From the NCBI RefSeq assembly GCF_000328565.1, contig NC_019966.1:124001-188000 (forward strand): 64,000 nt of DNA, read 5' to 3'. The translations under genes and the position numbers were made by a program. A model generated the notes under the pieces. The model searched no databases, was not told the origin of the DNA, and worked only from the letters and a program-made list of their open reading frames with translations. The DNA is from Mycobacterium sp. JS623. Its GTDB lineage: Bacteria; Actinomycetota; Actinomycetes; Mycobacteriales; Mycobacteriaceae. How positions within the stretch are numbered: position 1 is the first letter of the stretch; the number at the start of each line of letters is the position of its first letter. Positions 50,275-59,409 of the stretch are shown piece by piece.

Positions 50275-50796
50275 ATGGCCACCGTCTACTTCACGGCATC
50301 CAGCCTCGACGGCTACGTCGTTGACGAAGCCGACAGTCTGGACTGGCTGACATCACGCACGGTCGACGCCGACGGGCCGTTTGGGTATGAGGCGTTCATC
50401 AAAACCATTGGCGCACTGGTGATGGGCTCTGCGACATACGAATGGATTGTGAACAATCACCCGGGCGACTGGATGTATGAGCTGCCGTCCTGGGTGTTGA
50501 CGCATCGCCCGCAGATCATCGCCGAAGGACATCCGGTGCAGACGTTCGACGGCGACGTAGCGGAGGTGCATCCGAAGTTGGTGTCGGTAGCGGCGGGTAA
50601 GGACGTCTGGGTGGTCGGCGGCGGTGAGACGGCCGCACAGTTCGCGACGGCCGGCTTGATCGACGAAATGATCGTCTCGTATGCGCCGTGCTCGTTGGGC
50701 GCCGGCTCACGATTGCTGCCGATCAGATCCGAATGGGCGCTCGTCGAGTCCGCCGTCAACGGCGACTTCGTCTGCGCCCGGTGGCGCAAGGCCTAA
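50275..50796 (+). CDS. RibD C-terminal/dihydrofolate-reductase-fold protein
   Basis: This 173-aa protein has the fold of the C-terminal reductase domain of RibD: VYFTASSLDGYVVDEADSLDWL at the N-terminus, GALVMGSATYEWI, and DVWVVGGGETAAQFATAGLIDE, which is the NADPH-binding GGGxxA segment. Such stand-alone proteins are common in actinobacteria; some are flavin or deazaflavin reductases. The substrate is unknown. The 3' end overlaps the convergent tetR stop by 4 bp. Confidence 0.85.
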   Translation: MATVYFTASSLDGYVVDEADSLDWLTSRTVDADGPFGYEAFIKTIGALVMGSATYEWIVNNHPGDWMYELPSWVLTHRPQIIAEGHPVQTFDGDVAEVHPKLVSVAAGKDVWVVGGGETAAQFATAGLIDEMIVSYAPCSLGAGSRLLPIRSEWALVESAVNGDFVCARWRKA

Positions 50797-51416
50797 CGGT
50801 GCTCGGGCACACCGTAGACACGGACGAATTCCCGTGACTTGATCAGGAATTCGAGCTGCTCGGCCACCTCGCGCAACGGGTCGACGCTGCGGGTGGAGCG
50901 GCACAGCACCACCGCGCCTTCCAGAGAAGCGATGCACATGATGGCCAACGATGCGGCGCAAGGTTCGTCGAAGCCGTCGCTGACAAACGCTCGAGTGAGC
51001 GCGTCGCGCCAGCGGGCGAAGATGCTGCCCGCGACAGTGGTCAGCTGAGGTTCGTCCTCAGCGGAGCCGATCGCCGCGGCCACCACAGGGCAACCGGCGG
51101 TGAAATCGCTCTCGGCGAGCAGGTCTTCCCAGAACGTGACAAACCGACGGACCAAATACATGCCGCCTTTTGCGGCGGCGGCGTCGATGACGTCGGTGAC
51201 GAGGCCGCTGGCGTACTGCAACGCCTCGGTCAGGATCTGATTGCGGCCCTCGGGGAAGTGGTAGTACACCGAACCGCGCGGCGCGCCGCTACGGGTGAGC
51301 ACTTCGTCGATCGTGACACCGGCGGCTCCGCGCTCACGCAGCACCTCCGCGGCGCTGACCAACATCTTGATTCGCGTCGAACCGCGTTTGGTCCTGGTCT
51401 TGGTCGGGGTGGACAG
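50793..51416 (-). CDS. TetR-family regulator with an apparently non-ATG start
   Basis: This protein of about 207 aa has an N-terminal HTH (LVSAAEVLRERGAAGVTIDEVLTRSGAPRGSVYYHFPEG) and a ligand-binding domain with the CPVVAAAIGSA stretch of the LmrA/YxaF-type TetR subgroup. The reading frame has no ATG, GTG or TTG where a TetR start should be. A GGAGG at 51423-51427 is followed after 6 nt by CTG at 51416, so I take CTG as the start. The first ATG (51365) would begin inside helix 1. It lies 19 bp after a 45-codon ORF with its own ribosome-binding site. It probably binds the palindromes at 51589-51606 and 51719-51738. Confidence 0.82.
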   Translation of the reverse strand: MSTPTKTRTKRGSTRIKMLVSAAEVLRERGAAGVTIDEVLTRSGAPRGSVYYHFPEGRNQILTEALQYASGLVTDVIDAAAAKGGMYLVRRFVTFWEDLLAESDFTAGCPVVAAAIGSAEDEPQLTTVAGSIFARWRDALTRAFVSDGFDEPCAASLAIMCIASLEGAVVLCRSTRSVDPLREVAEQLEFLIKSREFVRVYGVPEHR

Positions 51417-51435
51417 AACTAACCTCCGGCGGTGA

Positions 51436-51573
51436 TCAGGCGGCGTGCGGGTCCCGCAGTGGTGCGGACCGCCAGCTGAAGTTGCGCGGGCTGAACGGGA
51501 AGACCGATCGCCGATGTCCATGCACCTCGCGCGTGAACCTGCGGCCGGCGAAGTTGACCTCAACGATCCACAT
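51436..51573 (-). CDS. Possible 45-aa small protein upstream of tetR
   Basis: The ATG at 51573 is preceded by AGGGAGG at good spacing and opens 45 codons beginning MWIVEVNFAGRRFTREVHGH, continuing basic and aromatic (SVFPFSPRNFSWRSAP) to a TGA. The next ribosome-binding site, that of tetR, follows within 10 nt. A spaced inverted repeat lies just upstream, so this ORF is the first of the tetR transcript. No family is recognised. It could be a real small protein or a leader controlling tetR translation. Confidence 0.55.
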   Translation of the reverse strand: MWIVEVNFAGRRFTREVHGHRRSVFPFSPRNFSWRSAPLRDPHAA

Positions 51574-51588
51574 CGGGTGCCTCCCTGT

Positions 51589-51606
51589 CTATGGTAAAGA
51601 GCATAG
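51589..51606. promoter_or_regulatory. Candidate TetR site 1 (CTATG-N8-CATAG)
   Basis: CTATGgtaaagagCATAG lies immediately upstream of the small ORF/tetR transcript and contains TATGGTAA, the half-site of the perfect palindrome 113 bp away. Confidence 0.5.
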
Positions 51607-51718
51607 AACCGGCAACACACACGCGCAATCAATGTATTCCCCGTCACACATGCAGCACGTTTAACAGCAGGTGAACGGGCAGCCTTAGCCGGCATCAGTG
51701 ATCTGGCCGATCCACACG

Positions 51719-51738
51719 ATTATGGTAATTACCATAAT
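51719..51738. promoter_or_regulatory. Candidate TetR site 2: perfect 20-bp palindrome
   Basis: ATTATGGTAATTACCATAAT is a perfect 20-bp palindrome in an AT-rich island of the tetR/secreted-peptide divergent region, 71 bp before the start of the secreted peptide gene. Size and position suit a TetR-family dimer site. Confidence 0.75.
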
Positions 51739-51808
51739 TGAGAGTTCCCAGCTCAGCGCTAATTTGGAGCCGTAGGCTGGCGGCGAAACCGAGGAAAGCG
51801 GGGCCGCG

Positions 51809-52078
51809 ATGGCCGGGCGCTGGCATCTGCGCAGGTCACTTCTGGTCGCCGTCTGCGCTGCCGGCTTTTTCGCTGCTCCCAGCGCCGGTGCCGCACCGCT
51901 GGACCAGAACGGTTACAACGGCGCGCCCACGCCGGTCTCCGGCGGCCCGGTACCGACGATGAATGGCGTGCCGTGCGTCGCAGGACATCTCGGCACCTGT
52001 ACCGGCTTCGCGCAGAACCAGCCGAGGCCCAACCGGCCGCGTGCGACGGTCGGTCACAGTCCGACCGTGAGTCCGTGA
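51809..52078 (+). CDS. Small secreted protein of unknown function
   Basis: This 89-aa precursor has a clear Sec signal peptide ([21 protein letters not shown], cut before APLDQ), leaving a mature peptide of about 60 residues. That peptide is rich in Pro, Gly and Asn with two Cys ([15 protein letters not shown]) that could form a small disulfide loop. It resembles many short secreted mycobacterial peptides without known role. It lies 13 bp before the FadE5-like gene and behind the 20-bp palindrome, so it is probably co-expressed with that dehydrogenase. Confidence 0.7.
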   Translation: MAGRWHLRRSLLVAVCAAGFFAAPSAGAAPLDQNGYNGAPTPVSGGPVPTMNGVPCVAGHLGTCTGFAQNQPRPNRPRATVGHSPTVSP

Positions 52079-52091
52079 CGAAAGGCAAGGC

Positions 52092-53927
52092 ATGGGCCAC
52101 TACAGGAGCAATGTCCGCGATCTGGAGTTCAACCTGTTCGAGGTGTTGCACCTGGAGAAGGCGCTCGCCACCGGAGGGTTCGGCGATCTCGACGGTGAGT
52201 CGGTGCGGGAGATGCTCGACGAGGCGGCGCGACTTGCCGAAGGCCCGGTGGCGGAATCGTTCGCCGACGCCGACCGCAATCCCCCGACGTTCGACCCCGA
52301 GACGCACACGGTGCACCTGCCGGAGTCGTTCAAGAAGTCAGTGCGCGCGTGGCAGCAGGGCGAGTGGTTCCGCGTCGGCCTGGCTGACGACGTCGGCGGT
52401 GTGCCCGCCCCGGCCATCCTGGAGTGGGCGATCAACGAGTTCGTGCTCGGCGCACAGCCCCCGGTGTTCATGATCCTGTCAGGACCCAAGTCCTCGGACA
52501 TCCTCTACGTCGTCGGCAATGAGCAGCAACGGCATTGGGCGACAATGGGAGTGGAACGCAACTGGGGCGCAACGATGGTGTTGACCGAGCCCGACGCCGG
52601 TTCGGACGTCGGCGCGGGCCGCACCAAGGCGATCCAACAGGCCGACGGCACTTGGCATCTCGATGGCGTCAAGCGCTTCATCACAAACGGCGACTCTGAC
52701 GACCTGTTCGAGAACATCATCCATCTCGTGCTCGCGCGACCCGAGGGCGCCGGGCCAGGCACCAAGGGTCTCAGCCTGTTTGTGGTGCCGAAGTTTCTGT
52801 TCGATCCCGAGACAGGCCAACCCGGTGAGCGCAACGGCGTGTACGTCACCAACCTCGAGCACAAGATGGGGCTGAAGGCCTCGCCGACGTGTGAGCTCAC
52901 CTTCGGGCAACACGGTCGCCCCGCCGTCGGCTGGCTGGTCGGTGACAGCCACAACGGGATCGCGCAGATGTTCAAGGTGATCGAGTATGCGCGAATGATG
53001 GTCGGCACCAAGGCGATTGCGACGCTGTCCACCGGCTATTTGAATGCACTCGACTATGCGAGGACGCGCGTCCAGGGCGCCGACCTGACCCGGATGACGG
53101 ATAAGTCGGCGCCGCGCGTCACCATCGTCCATCACCCCGACGTGCGGCGCGCCCTGCTGACGCAGAAGGCGTATGCCGAGGGTTTGCGCGCCCTGTATCT
53201 CTACACGGCCGCCCATCAAGACGTCGTCGTCGCCGACATCGTGTCCGGCGCTGACGCCGAAATGGCTGAGCGGGTCAACGATCTGCTGTTGCCGATCGTG
53301 AAGGGTGTCGGCTCCGAGCGTGCGTATCAGTGCCTGACTGAATCACTGCAGACGCTCGGCGGTTCCGGTTTTCTTCAGGACTATCCGATCGAGCAGTACA
53401 TCCGCGACGCCAAGATCGATTCGCTCTACGAAGGCACCACTGCGATTCAGGCGCAGGACTTCTTCTTCCGCAAGATCGCCCGCGACCAGGGCCGGGCGCT
53501 GCAACACGTGAGCGCGCAGATCCAGGAGTTCCTCGGCAGGGACGCCGCGCGGCCCGAGTTGGCCGATGCGCGAACGCTTCTCGCTACCGCGCTGGCCGAT
53601 ATGCAGGCGATGGCTGCGGCAATGACCGGCTACCTGCTGTCCTCGCAGGAGAACGCGCGCGAGTTGTATCGCCTCGGGTTGGAGTCGGTTCGGTTCCTGC
53701 TCGCAGTCGGCGATCTGTTGATCGGCTGGCTGCTGCTGCACCAGGCCGAGATCGCACTCAACGCCCTAGACAGCGAAATCTCCGATCGTGACCGCGCGTT
53801 CTATACCGGAAAGGCAGCCGTGGCAAAGTTTTTCGCGAAAAACGTGTTGCCACGGCTGACCGCCGAACGCAAGATCGTCGAGGCCGTCGACCTCGCCTTG
53901 ATGGATCTGCGCGAAGAGTCCTTCTAG
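52092..53927 (+). CDS. Acyl-CoA dehydrogenase, FadE5-like (long form)
   Basis: This 611-aa protein has the length and full-length pattern of mycobacterial FadE5, a broad-specificity acyl-CoA dehydrogenase. It shows [49 protein letters not shown], the [13 protein letters not shown] insert, [22 protein letters not shown] with [19 protein letters not shown], and a C-terminal helical domain of about 150 residues. It is probably a paralogue, because fadE5 in M. tuberculosis lies elsewhere. AAGG precedes the ATG. Downstream of a TetR-type palindrome, so probably induced by an acyl ligand. Its stop overlaps the convergent small gene by 4 bp. Confidence 0.9.
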   Translation: MGHYRSNVRDLEFNLFEVLHLEKALATGGFGDLDGESVREMLDEAARLAEGPVAESFADADRNPPTFDPETHTVHLPESFKKSVRAWQQGEWFRVGLADDVGGVPAPAILEWAINEFVLGAQPPVFMILSGPKSSDILYVVGNEQQRHWATMGVERNWGATMVLTEPDAGSDVGAGRTKAIQQADGTWHLDGVKRFITNGDSDDLFENIIHLVLARPEGAGPGTKGLSLFVVPKFLFDPETGQPGERNGVYVTNLEHKMGLKASPTCELTFGQHGRPAVGWLVGDSHNGIAQMFKVIEYARMMVGTKAIATLSTGYLNALDYARTRVQGADLTRMTDKSAPRVTIVHHPDVRRALLTQKAYAEGLRALYLYTAAHQDVVVADIVSGADAEMAERVNDLLLPIVKGVGSERAYQCLTESLQTLGGSGFLQDYPIEQYIRDAKIDSLYEGTTAIQAQDFFFRKIARDQGRALQHVSAQIQEFLGRDAARPELADARTLLATALADMQAMAAAMTGYLLSSQENARELYRLGLESVRFLLAVGDLLIGWLLLHQAEIALNALDSEISDRDRAFYTGKAAVAKFFAKNVLPRLTAERKIVEAVDLALMDLREESF

Positions 53928-54145
53928 CCGGCCCTCTCTACCGCGGCCAGCGCCGCCGCCACAGTGAAGAATTTGTTCTCGCCCAGTTGCCGGACCGTCT
54001 TGATGCCGAACGCCTCCGCTAGCAACTCAGCGTCCTTGTCCGTCACTCCCGCTAGGGCGGCGGGCGACGCGTCGAGAATCTCCTTGAGCGCCTTGTCTTC
54101 ATATGCCTTGTCGAGCGACTTGGCCAGATCAACGGATACCGCCAT
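53924..54145 (-). CDS. Small helical conserved protein, unknown function
   Basis: This 73-aa, largely helical protein begins [20 protein letters not shown] and contains [33 protein letters not shown], which looks like a helix-hairpin-helix-type module. I do not recognise a named function. AGGAGGG lies 8 nt upstream of the ATG at 54145, a strong ribosome-binding site that favours this start over the upstream in-frame one. It stands alone between two convergent or co-directional catabolic genes. Confidence 0.65.
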   Translation of the reverse strand: MAVSVDLAKSLDKAYEDKALKEILDASPAALAGVTDKDAELLAEAFGIKTVRQLGENKFFTVAAALAAVERAG

Positions 54146-54223
54146 GGTGACCCTCCTCATTTGGTGAACGGGAGGGCCACCGTAGCCAACGGACCTTAGG
54201 CCCACCAGGTGGGCGCGTGAAGA

Positions 54224-55714
54224 TCAGACCTCTGGCGTGTAACCGAACGGCAGCAGGATGCTCTTGGCTTCGCAGTACTGCTCGATACCTTCGGGTCCGT
54301 TCTCTCGGCCAAGGCCCGAGTTCTTGTAGCCACCGAACGGTGCGCCGGGATCGAACGCGTACATGTTCACCGCGTAGGTGCCGGTGCGGATCTTCTTGGC
54401 GATCTCGACGGCCTTACCGAAGTCGGTGGTGAACACGCTGCCCGCCAGGCCGTACACCGAGTCATTGGCGATGCGGATCGCGTCCGCTTCGGTGTCGAAG
54501 GGGATGATCGCCAGCACAGGGCCGAAGATCTCCTCCTGCGCGATGGTCATCGAGTTGTCGACGTCGGCGAACACCGTCGGCTGCACGAACCAGCCGCCGT
54601 CAAGGCCCTCGGGCCTGCCGCCGCCGGTCACGATGCGCGCGCCTTCGTCGACGCCCTTCTTGATGTAGCCCTCGACGCGCTCACGCTGCTTCTCCGAAAT
54701 CAGTGGGCCGATCATCGATGCGGGATCGTCGGGCAGGCCGACGGGCATCGCGGCCACCGCGGCGGACACCTTCTCGACCACCTCGTCGTACCGCGACCGC
54801 GGCGCGAGGATACGGGTCTGGCCAACGCACGCCTGACCGCAGTTCATCAGGCCCGAGAACACCAGCATCGGCAGCGTGGAGTCCAGGTCGGCGTCTTCGA
54901 GGATGATGGCCGCGGACTTGCCGCCGAGTTCGAGCGTGCATGGCTTGAGTTTCTCGGCCGCCAGCTTGCCGATCTCCTTGCCCACCGCGGAGCTGCCGGT
55001 GAAGGTGAACTTGTCCAGCTCCGGGTTGGACGTCAGCGCGCGGCCGGTCTCCACCCCGCCGGGCACCACCGAGAGCACCCCTTCGGGCAGACCGGCTTCG
55101 GCGAACGCCTCGGCCAAAGCGTTGGTGGACAACGGCGTTTCGGCAGCGGGCTTGAGCACGACGGTGCAGCCGGCCAGCAGCGCCGGGCCGAGCTTGTTGA
55201 CGGCCAGGAACAGCGGAACGTTCCACGCGACGACCGCGCCGACCACGCCGACGGGCTCCTTCGTGACGAGCGTCTGGCCGTAGATGCCGTCGCGGATCTC
55301 GTTCCACGTGTACTTGTCGGCCGCACCCGCGTAGTACTGCAGCGTCGAGACCGAAGCGCCGTACTGCATCATGTCGACGATCGTCGGAGGTTGGCCGGTT
55401 TCCAGCTTGAGCAGATGCTTGAACAGATCAGCACGATCTTCCAGCAGCTTGAGCGCGCGGCCGATCACCGCGGCGCGCTCGGCGGGCGGAGTCTGGGGCC
55501 ACGGGCCCTCGTCGAACGCCTTGCGCGCTGCCGCGCAGGCGGCGTTGACGTCGGCCTCCGCCGCCAGCGGCACCTGCCCGACCTTCTGCCCCGTCGCAGG
55601 CGAGAACACCTCGATAACGTCGGCGGTCGACGGTTCGACCCACTTGCCACCGATGAACAACTTGTCGTACTCGGTCTTGTAGGCCGTATCCACAGTCTGT
55701 GTCATGAGCGTCAC
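54224..55714 (-). CDS. NAD(P)-dependent aldehyde dehydrogenase, Rv0223c homologue
   Basis: This 496-aa aldehyde dehydrogenase has its catalytic Glu in LELGGKSAAI, catalytic Cys in NCGQACVGQTR and the NAD-binding GSSAVGKEIGKLAA segment. EEIFGPVLAIIPFDTEADAI and PFGGYKNSGLGRENG near the C-terminus are also standard. It starts at GTG, with an ATG three codons later. A KstR-like half-palindrome lies 23 bp upstream. I recall Rv0223c as a KstR-linked gene. It follows the Rv0224c-type methyltransferase on the same strand. Likely oxidises an aldehyde from lipid or sterol breakdown. Confidence 0.9.
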   Translation of the reverse strand: MTLMTQTVDTAYKTEYDKLFIGGKWVEPSTADVIEVFSPATGQKVGQVPLAAEADVNAACAAARKAFDEGPWPQTPPAERAAVIGRALKLLEDRADLFKHLLKLETGQPPTIVDMMQYGASVSTLQYYAGAADKYTWNEIRDGIYGQTLVTKEPVGVVGAVVAWNVPLFLAVNKLGPALLAGCTVVLKPAAETPLSTNALAEAFAEAGLPEGVLSVVPGGVETGRALTSNPELDKFTFTGSSAVGKEIGKLAAEKLKPCTLELGGKSAAIILEDADLDSTLPMLVFSGLMNCGQACVGQTRILAPRSRYDEVVEKVSAAVAAMPVGLPDDPASMIGPLISEKQRERVEGYIKKGVDEGARIVTGGGRPEGLDGGWFVQPTVFADVDNSMTIAQEEIFGPVLAIIPFDTEADAIRIANDSVYGLAGSVFTTDFGKAVEIAKKIRTGTYAVNMYAFDPGAPFGGYKNSGLGRENGPEGIEQYCEAKSILLPFGYTPEV

Positions 55715-55736
55715 ATTACCGATAGATCAGGAAAAC

Positions 55737-55750
55737 GAGAACCTGTTCCA
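55737..55750. promoter_or_regulatory. KstR-like site upstream of the aldehyde dehydrogenase
   Basis: GAGAACCTGTTCCA matches TnnAACnnGTTnnA except for the first base. It lies 23 bp upstream of the aldehyde dehydrogenase start, a suitable position for repression. Confidence 0.55.
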
Positions 55751-55759
55751 GTCAGGCTT

Positions 55760-56524
55760 TCAGGACGGCTGCAGGACCAGCACCAGATTGCTCACCGCGA
55801 ATTCCCTCAGGCCCGGCACCCGCGCCAGCCACCACGCCCATCGCGGGTGGTAGCGGGGAAATGCGGCGACCAGCGCGCCGGTGCTGGCCGCCCACTCGAG
55901 GCCGTCGGATACCGACACCGGGAACAACGACGATCCGTAGTCGTTTTTTGGTCGGTGCCCGTGCTTGCGGGTATAGCGTTCGGCGGCGCGAGCGCCGCCG
56001 AGGTAGTGCGACAGGCCCATCTCATGGCCGCCGAACGGGCCGAGCCACACCGTGTACGACAGCACGACCAGGCCACCGGGCCGGGTGACCCGCAGCATCT
56101 CGCGGCCTAACCGCCACGGCTGCGGCACGTGCTCGGCGACGTTGGACGACAGGCAGACGTCCACGCTGGCGTCGGCGAACGGCAACGCCATGCCGGATGC
56201 CCGCACGTAGGTGGTCTGGCGATCCACAGCCGCGGGACCGGCGTGCATCTCGGTGGGGTCAGGTTCGACGCCGATGTAGTGCAGACCGGCAGCCTGAAAG
56301 GCATTCGCGAAAAAACCTGGCCCGCCGCCCACGTCGAGCACGGTTCGCCCAGCGGGCGTCGTGCGGTGGATTCCCCGCCACAGGTCGGTGACCATCGCGG
56401 CCGTGTCCGTGGCCAGCGCGCCGTAGAACCGCGCCGGCTCGGGGTGCTCGTAGCGGAACAGGCCGAGCAGCCGCAGCGACCGCCTGAGCGTCGCCTGCGA
56501 GGCGAACTGATCTGTGGCGCCCAC
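55760..56524 (-). CDS. SAM-dependent methyltransferase, Rv0224c homologue
   Basis: This 254-aa class I methyltransferase has motif I VLDVGGGPGFFANAF, the acidic end of strand 2 in GVEPDPTEMH, and VCLSSNVAEHVPQPWRLGREMLRVTRPGG around motifs post-I to III. It equals the length of Rv0224c and has the same divergent neighbour (glycosyltransferase Rv0225). GTG start, 6 nt after a TAGGGT hexamer. Substrate unknown; an envelope glycolipid is suggested by the neighbours. Confidence 0.86.
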   Translation of the reverse strand: MGATDQFASQATLRRSLRLLGLFRYEHPEPARFYGALATDTAAMVTDLWRGIHRTTPAGRTVLDVGGGPGFFANAFQAAGLHYIGVEPDPTEMHAGPAAVDRQTTYVRASGMALPFADASVDVCLSSNVAEHVPQPWRLGREMLRVTRPGGLVVLSYTVWLGPFGGHEMGLSHYLGGARAAERYTRKHGHRPKNDYGSSLFPVSVSDGLEWAASTGALVAAFPRYHPRWAWWLARVPGLREFAVSNLVLVLQPS

Positions 56525-56530
56525 GGACCG

Positions 56531-56536
56531 ACCCTA
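56531..56536 (-). promoter_or_regulatory. -10 element of the methyltransferase gene (leaderless)
   Basis: TAGGGT on the minus strand followed by 6 nt and the GTG at 56524, in a 35-bp divergent intergenic region. Confidence 0.45.
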
Positions 56537-56559
56537 GCCAGCGGTTAGTCTGGTCACCG

Positions 56560-57720
56560 ATGTCTGCCCGACCCGTGCGTTCCGTGCTGCTGCTGTGCTG
56601 GCGCGACACCGGACACCCGCAAGGCGGCGGCAGCGAGGCCTACCTCGAACGCATCGGCGCCCAACTGGCTGAATCCGGCGTGCGGGTCACCCTGCGCACC
56701 GCCCGCTATCCAGGGGCGCGGCGACGTGAGTTCAAGGACGGCGTGCAGATCAGCCGCGCCGGAGGGCCGTACTCCGTCTACATCTGGGCCGGGCTGGCGA
56801 TGGTGCTCGCGCGCATCGGGCTGGGCTCGCTCCGCAATGCGCGCCCGGACGTCGTGATCGACACCCAGAACGGCCTGCCCTTCATGGCCAGGTGGGCGTT
56901 CGGTCGCCGGGTAGCGGTGTTGGTGCACCACTGCCATCGCGAACAGTGGCCGGTGGCGGGACCGGTGATGAGCAAGATCGGCTGGTTCGTCGAGTCGAAA
57001 CTGTCGCCACGGGTGCACCGCCGCAACCAGTACGTCACGGTGTCGCTGCCGTCGGCGCGTGACCTGACGGGCCTTGGCGTGCAGCCCGGACGAATCGCGG
57101 TGGTGCGCAACGGGCTCGACGAGGCGCCTGCGCAGACGCTGACGGTGCCGCGGTCGGCCACACCGCGAGTCGTTGTGCTGTCAAGGTTGGTGCCGCACAA
57201 GCAGATTGAGGACGCGCTCGAGGCGGTCGCCGCGCTGCACCCCCGGATCCCCAACCTGCACCTGGACATCCTCGGCGGCGGCTGGTGGCAGCAGCGGTTG
57301 GTCGATCACGCCGCCCTGCTGGGCATCTCCGATGCGGTGACGTTCCACGGCCACGTCGATGACGACACCAAACATCATGTGCTGCAACAGTCTTGGGTTC
57401 AGGTATTGCCGTCACGTAAAGAAGGCTGGGGGCTGGCGGTCACCGAGGCGGGCCAGCATTCCGTGCCGACGATCGGGTACCGGTCCTCGGGTGGCCTGAC
57501 GGATTCGATCGTCGACGGGGTGACGGGGTTGCTTGTCGACGACCACGATGAGCTGGTCGACCAGCTTGACCGCCTGCTGACCGACGGGGTGCTTCGTGAA
57601 CAACTCGGGGCCAAGGCCCAGGCCCGCAGTGGCGAATTCTCTTGGCAGCAAAGCGCCGACGCGATGCGCACGGTGCTGGACTCCGTAAACGCGGGCCGCG
57701 TCATCAGTGGCGTGCTCTAG
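56560..57720 (+). CDS. GT4-type glycosyltransferase, Rv0225 homologue
   Basis: This 386-aa GT-B glycosyltransferase has an N-terminal acceptor domain beginning VLLLCWRDTGHPQGGGSEAY with the glycine-rich loop, a donor domain with VVVLSRLVPHKQIEDALEAVA, and the ExxE-type motif SRKEGWGLAVTEAGQHSVPTIGY, typical of the GT4 family. There is no transmembrane helix. Length and divergent neighbour match Rv0225. It probably glycosylates an envelope lipid. The 3' end overlaps the next convergent gene by 17 bp. Confidence 0.88.
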   Translation: MSARPVRSVLLLCWRDTGHPQGGGSEAYLERIGAQLAESGVRVTLRTARYPGARRREFKDGVQISRAGGPYSVYIWAGLAMVLARIGLGSLRNARPDVVIDTQNGLPFMARWAFGRRVAVLVHHCHREQWPVAGPVMSKIGWFVESKLSPRVHRRNQYVTVSLPSARDLTGLGVQPGRIAVVRNGLDEAPAQTLTVPRSATPRVVVLSRLVPHKQIEDALEAVAALHPRIPNLHLDILGGGWWQQRLVDHAALLGISDAVTFHGHVDDDTKHHVLQQSWVQVLPSRKEGWGLAVTEAGQHSVPTIGYRSSGGLTDSIVDGVTGLLVDDHDELVDQLDRLLTDGVLREQLGAKAQARSGEFSWQQSADAMRTVLDSVNAGRVISGVL

Positions 57721-59335
57721 CCCGCAGCGCCAACCCCAATGCCAGCACACCGCTCAGCATGAGCGTGCCGAGCCACACCCAATGCACAGCCAGCATGACC
57801 GCCCGGCCCGATGCGGCCGGATGGTCGCCGCCCACCCGGTACACCGTGAGGTCGTCGTCGTGATAGACGACCGGTAAGGACAGCGCGGGAGCGGACCAGC
57901 CTGTCTTCCAAATGTTTTCGACGACGACCCAGCCCACACCTGCGGCCGCGAGCTCCTCACGGGAGGCACCCGTCAAAAGCAACTCTTGAACCGCGCGGGC
58001 TCGGCCACCCTCGCCGGGCACTGTGCGGCCGCCGATTGTCAGGTCACCCGTCGTGAGCACATCCGCACGGACCCATCGGGGCAGCGGATCGAGCACGGGT
58101 GCGTCACCGGCCCACGCGAACCGTCGCATGCTGTCGACCGGCAACACCGCGACTGGGCGCGGGTCGGCGTTGATCAGAGCCGAAGCCTTGGCCCATCCCG
58201 GCGGGTAGTGCACTGCGGACATCTGTCCGGCGACGCCCCACGCGAGATCGGGCAGCGTTGCAAGAAGTGCCGCACAACAGATCAGCGCGCTCGCCCCAGC
58301 CGGAATCCGGTGCCGCATCGTGACGACTGCGGCCGCACCGGCCAGCGAATACGCGGGCACGGCCAGCGCGACCCACTTCTGTGCATCACGTACCACGCCA
58401 AGTCCCGGCAGCGTCCTGATCGCCGCCTCGGCAAGAGCCAGTCCCGGTCCGGTGGCCATCACCGCAGGCACCACCACCGCGACTGCCGCGAGGATCAGCA
58501 GCGGTACGGCCGTACAGCGGCGCACCACCGTTGGCAGTCCCGCCGCGACGACAATCAGAAGCACCACGGCCCCGGCGATCGCGAAACCCGTTGTGCGCGA
58601 GGCAGGTACAGCGTCAGCGTTCCACATCCCGCCCAGGCTGGCCAGGCTGCCCAGCGTGCCGAGGCCGGGTTCGGCGCGCGCCGCGAACGCGCGAACACCT
58701 TCAGCCTGTGTCGACGACAACGAATCGGCCATCACCGCCGCGGTCAGCCAGGGCAGCGCCACCAACACCGAGGTGCCGAGCGCCACCGCAGCACACCACC
58801 ACCGCGGCCGGCCGGATCCATGGACGAACACGCACGTCAACGCGACCGCCGCGGCCAGCATGAGCCCCGTCGGGGTCAGCCCCGCGACGCCGATCCAGAA
58901 GACCAGCGCACACACCTCGAACCACGCTGCGACATTCGACGTCCGCAACCGCAGCATCGTCGCCGCCACCCATGGCAGACAGCCGTAGCCGACCAGCAGA
59001 CTCCAGTGCCCCTGCAGAAGTCGTTCCGCGACATACGGATTCCAGATCGCGACGGTGACCGCGACCAGTTGACCGGAGGTGCCCGCCTCGGGCACGACGG
59101 CCGCCGCCAATCGGGCCGCGCCCCAACCCGCCAGGAACAACCCCGTCACCAACAGCGCCTTGACCAGAAGGCCGCCGTCGACGAGCGCGCTGGCCAGCCC
59201 GATCACAAAGTCCTGTGGCAAGGCGCGAGGCGCGGCCTCCGACAACCCCAGAGCCGCATCGGACAGATACGGGCGCGGCGTCGAGACCGCGTCGCGCAGC
59301 AACAGATAACCCGGCGACAGCAGTGGCGCCGTCAC
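57704..59335 (-). CDS. Polytopic membrane protein, Rv0226c homologue
   Basis: From the GTG at 59335 this is a 543-aa protein with ten or more hydrophobic helices and a soluble extracytoplasmic part near the C-terminus (DPRPVAVLPVDSMRRFAWAGD ... VVYHDDDLTVYRVGG) before a last helix. The GTG cuts the first transmembrane helix. The frame stays open upstream with no ATG, GTG or TTG, but a CTG at 59413 overlaps the LmcA-homologue stop as CTGA and would give a complete helix and 569 residues, close to Rv0226c. The layout resembles GT-C-type membrane glycosyltransferases, but I see no clear catalytic motif. Function unknown. Confidence 0.82.
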   Translation of the reverse strand: MTAPLLSPGYLLLRDAVSTPRPYLSDAALGLSEAAPRALPQDFVIGLASALVDGGLLVKALLVTGLFLAGWGAARLAAAVVPEAGTSGQLVAVTVAIWNPYVAERLLQGHWSLLVGYGCLPWVAATMLRLRTSNVAAWFEVCALVFWIGVAGLTPTGLMLAAAVALTCVFVHGSGRPRWWCAAVALGTSVLVALPWLTAAVMADSLSSTQAEGVRAFAARAEPGLGTLGSLASLGGMWNADAVPASRTTGFAIAGAVVLLIVVAAGLPTVVRRCTAVPLLILAAVAVVVPAVMATGPGLALAEAAIRTLPGLGVVRDAQKWVALAVPAYSLAGAAAVVTMRHRIPAGASALICCAALLATLPDLAWGVAGQMSAVHYPPGWAKASALINADPRPVAVLPVDSMRRFAWAGDAPVLDPLPRWVRADVLTTGDLTIGGRTVPGEGGRARAVQELLLTGASREELAAAGVGWVVVENIWKTGWSAPALSLPVVYHDDDLTVYRVGGDHPAASGRAVMLAVHWVWLGTLMLSGVLALGLALRARARH

Positions 59336-59409
59336 CAGCAGAGCGAGCGCCAGCGCGTAGCCGGGCGCGATGAACGACCGCGCCAGGGTTGGCGTGGGGA
59401 GTCGCGCGA

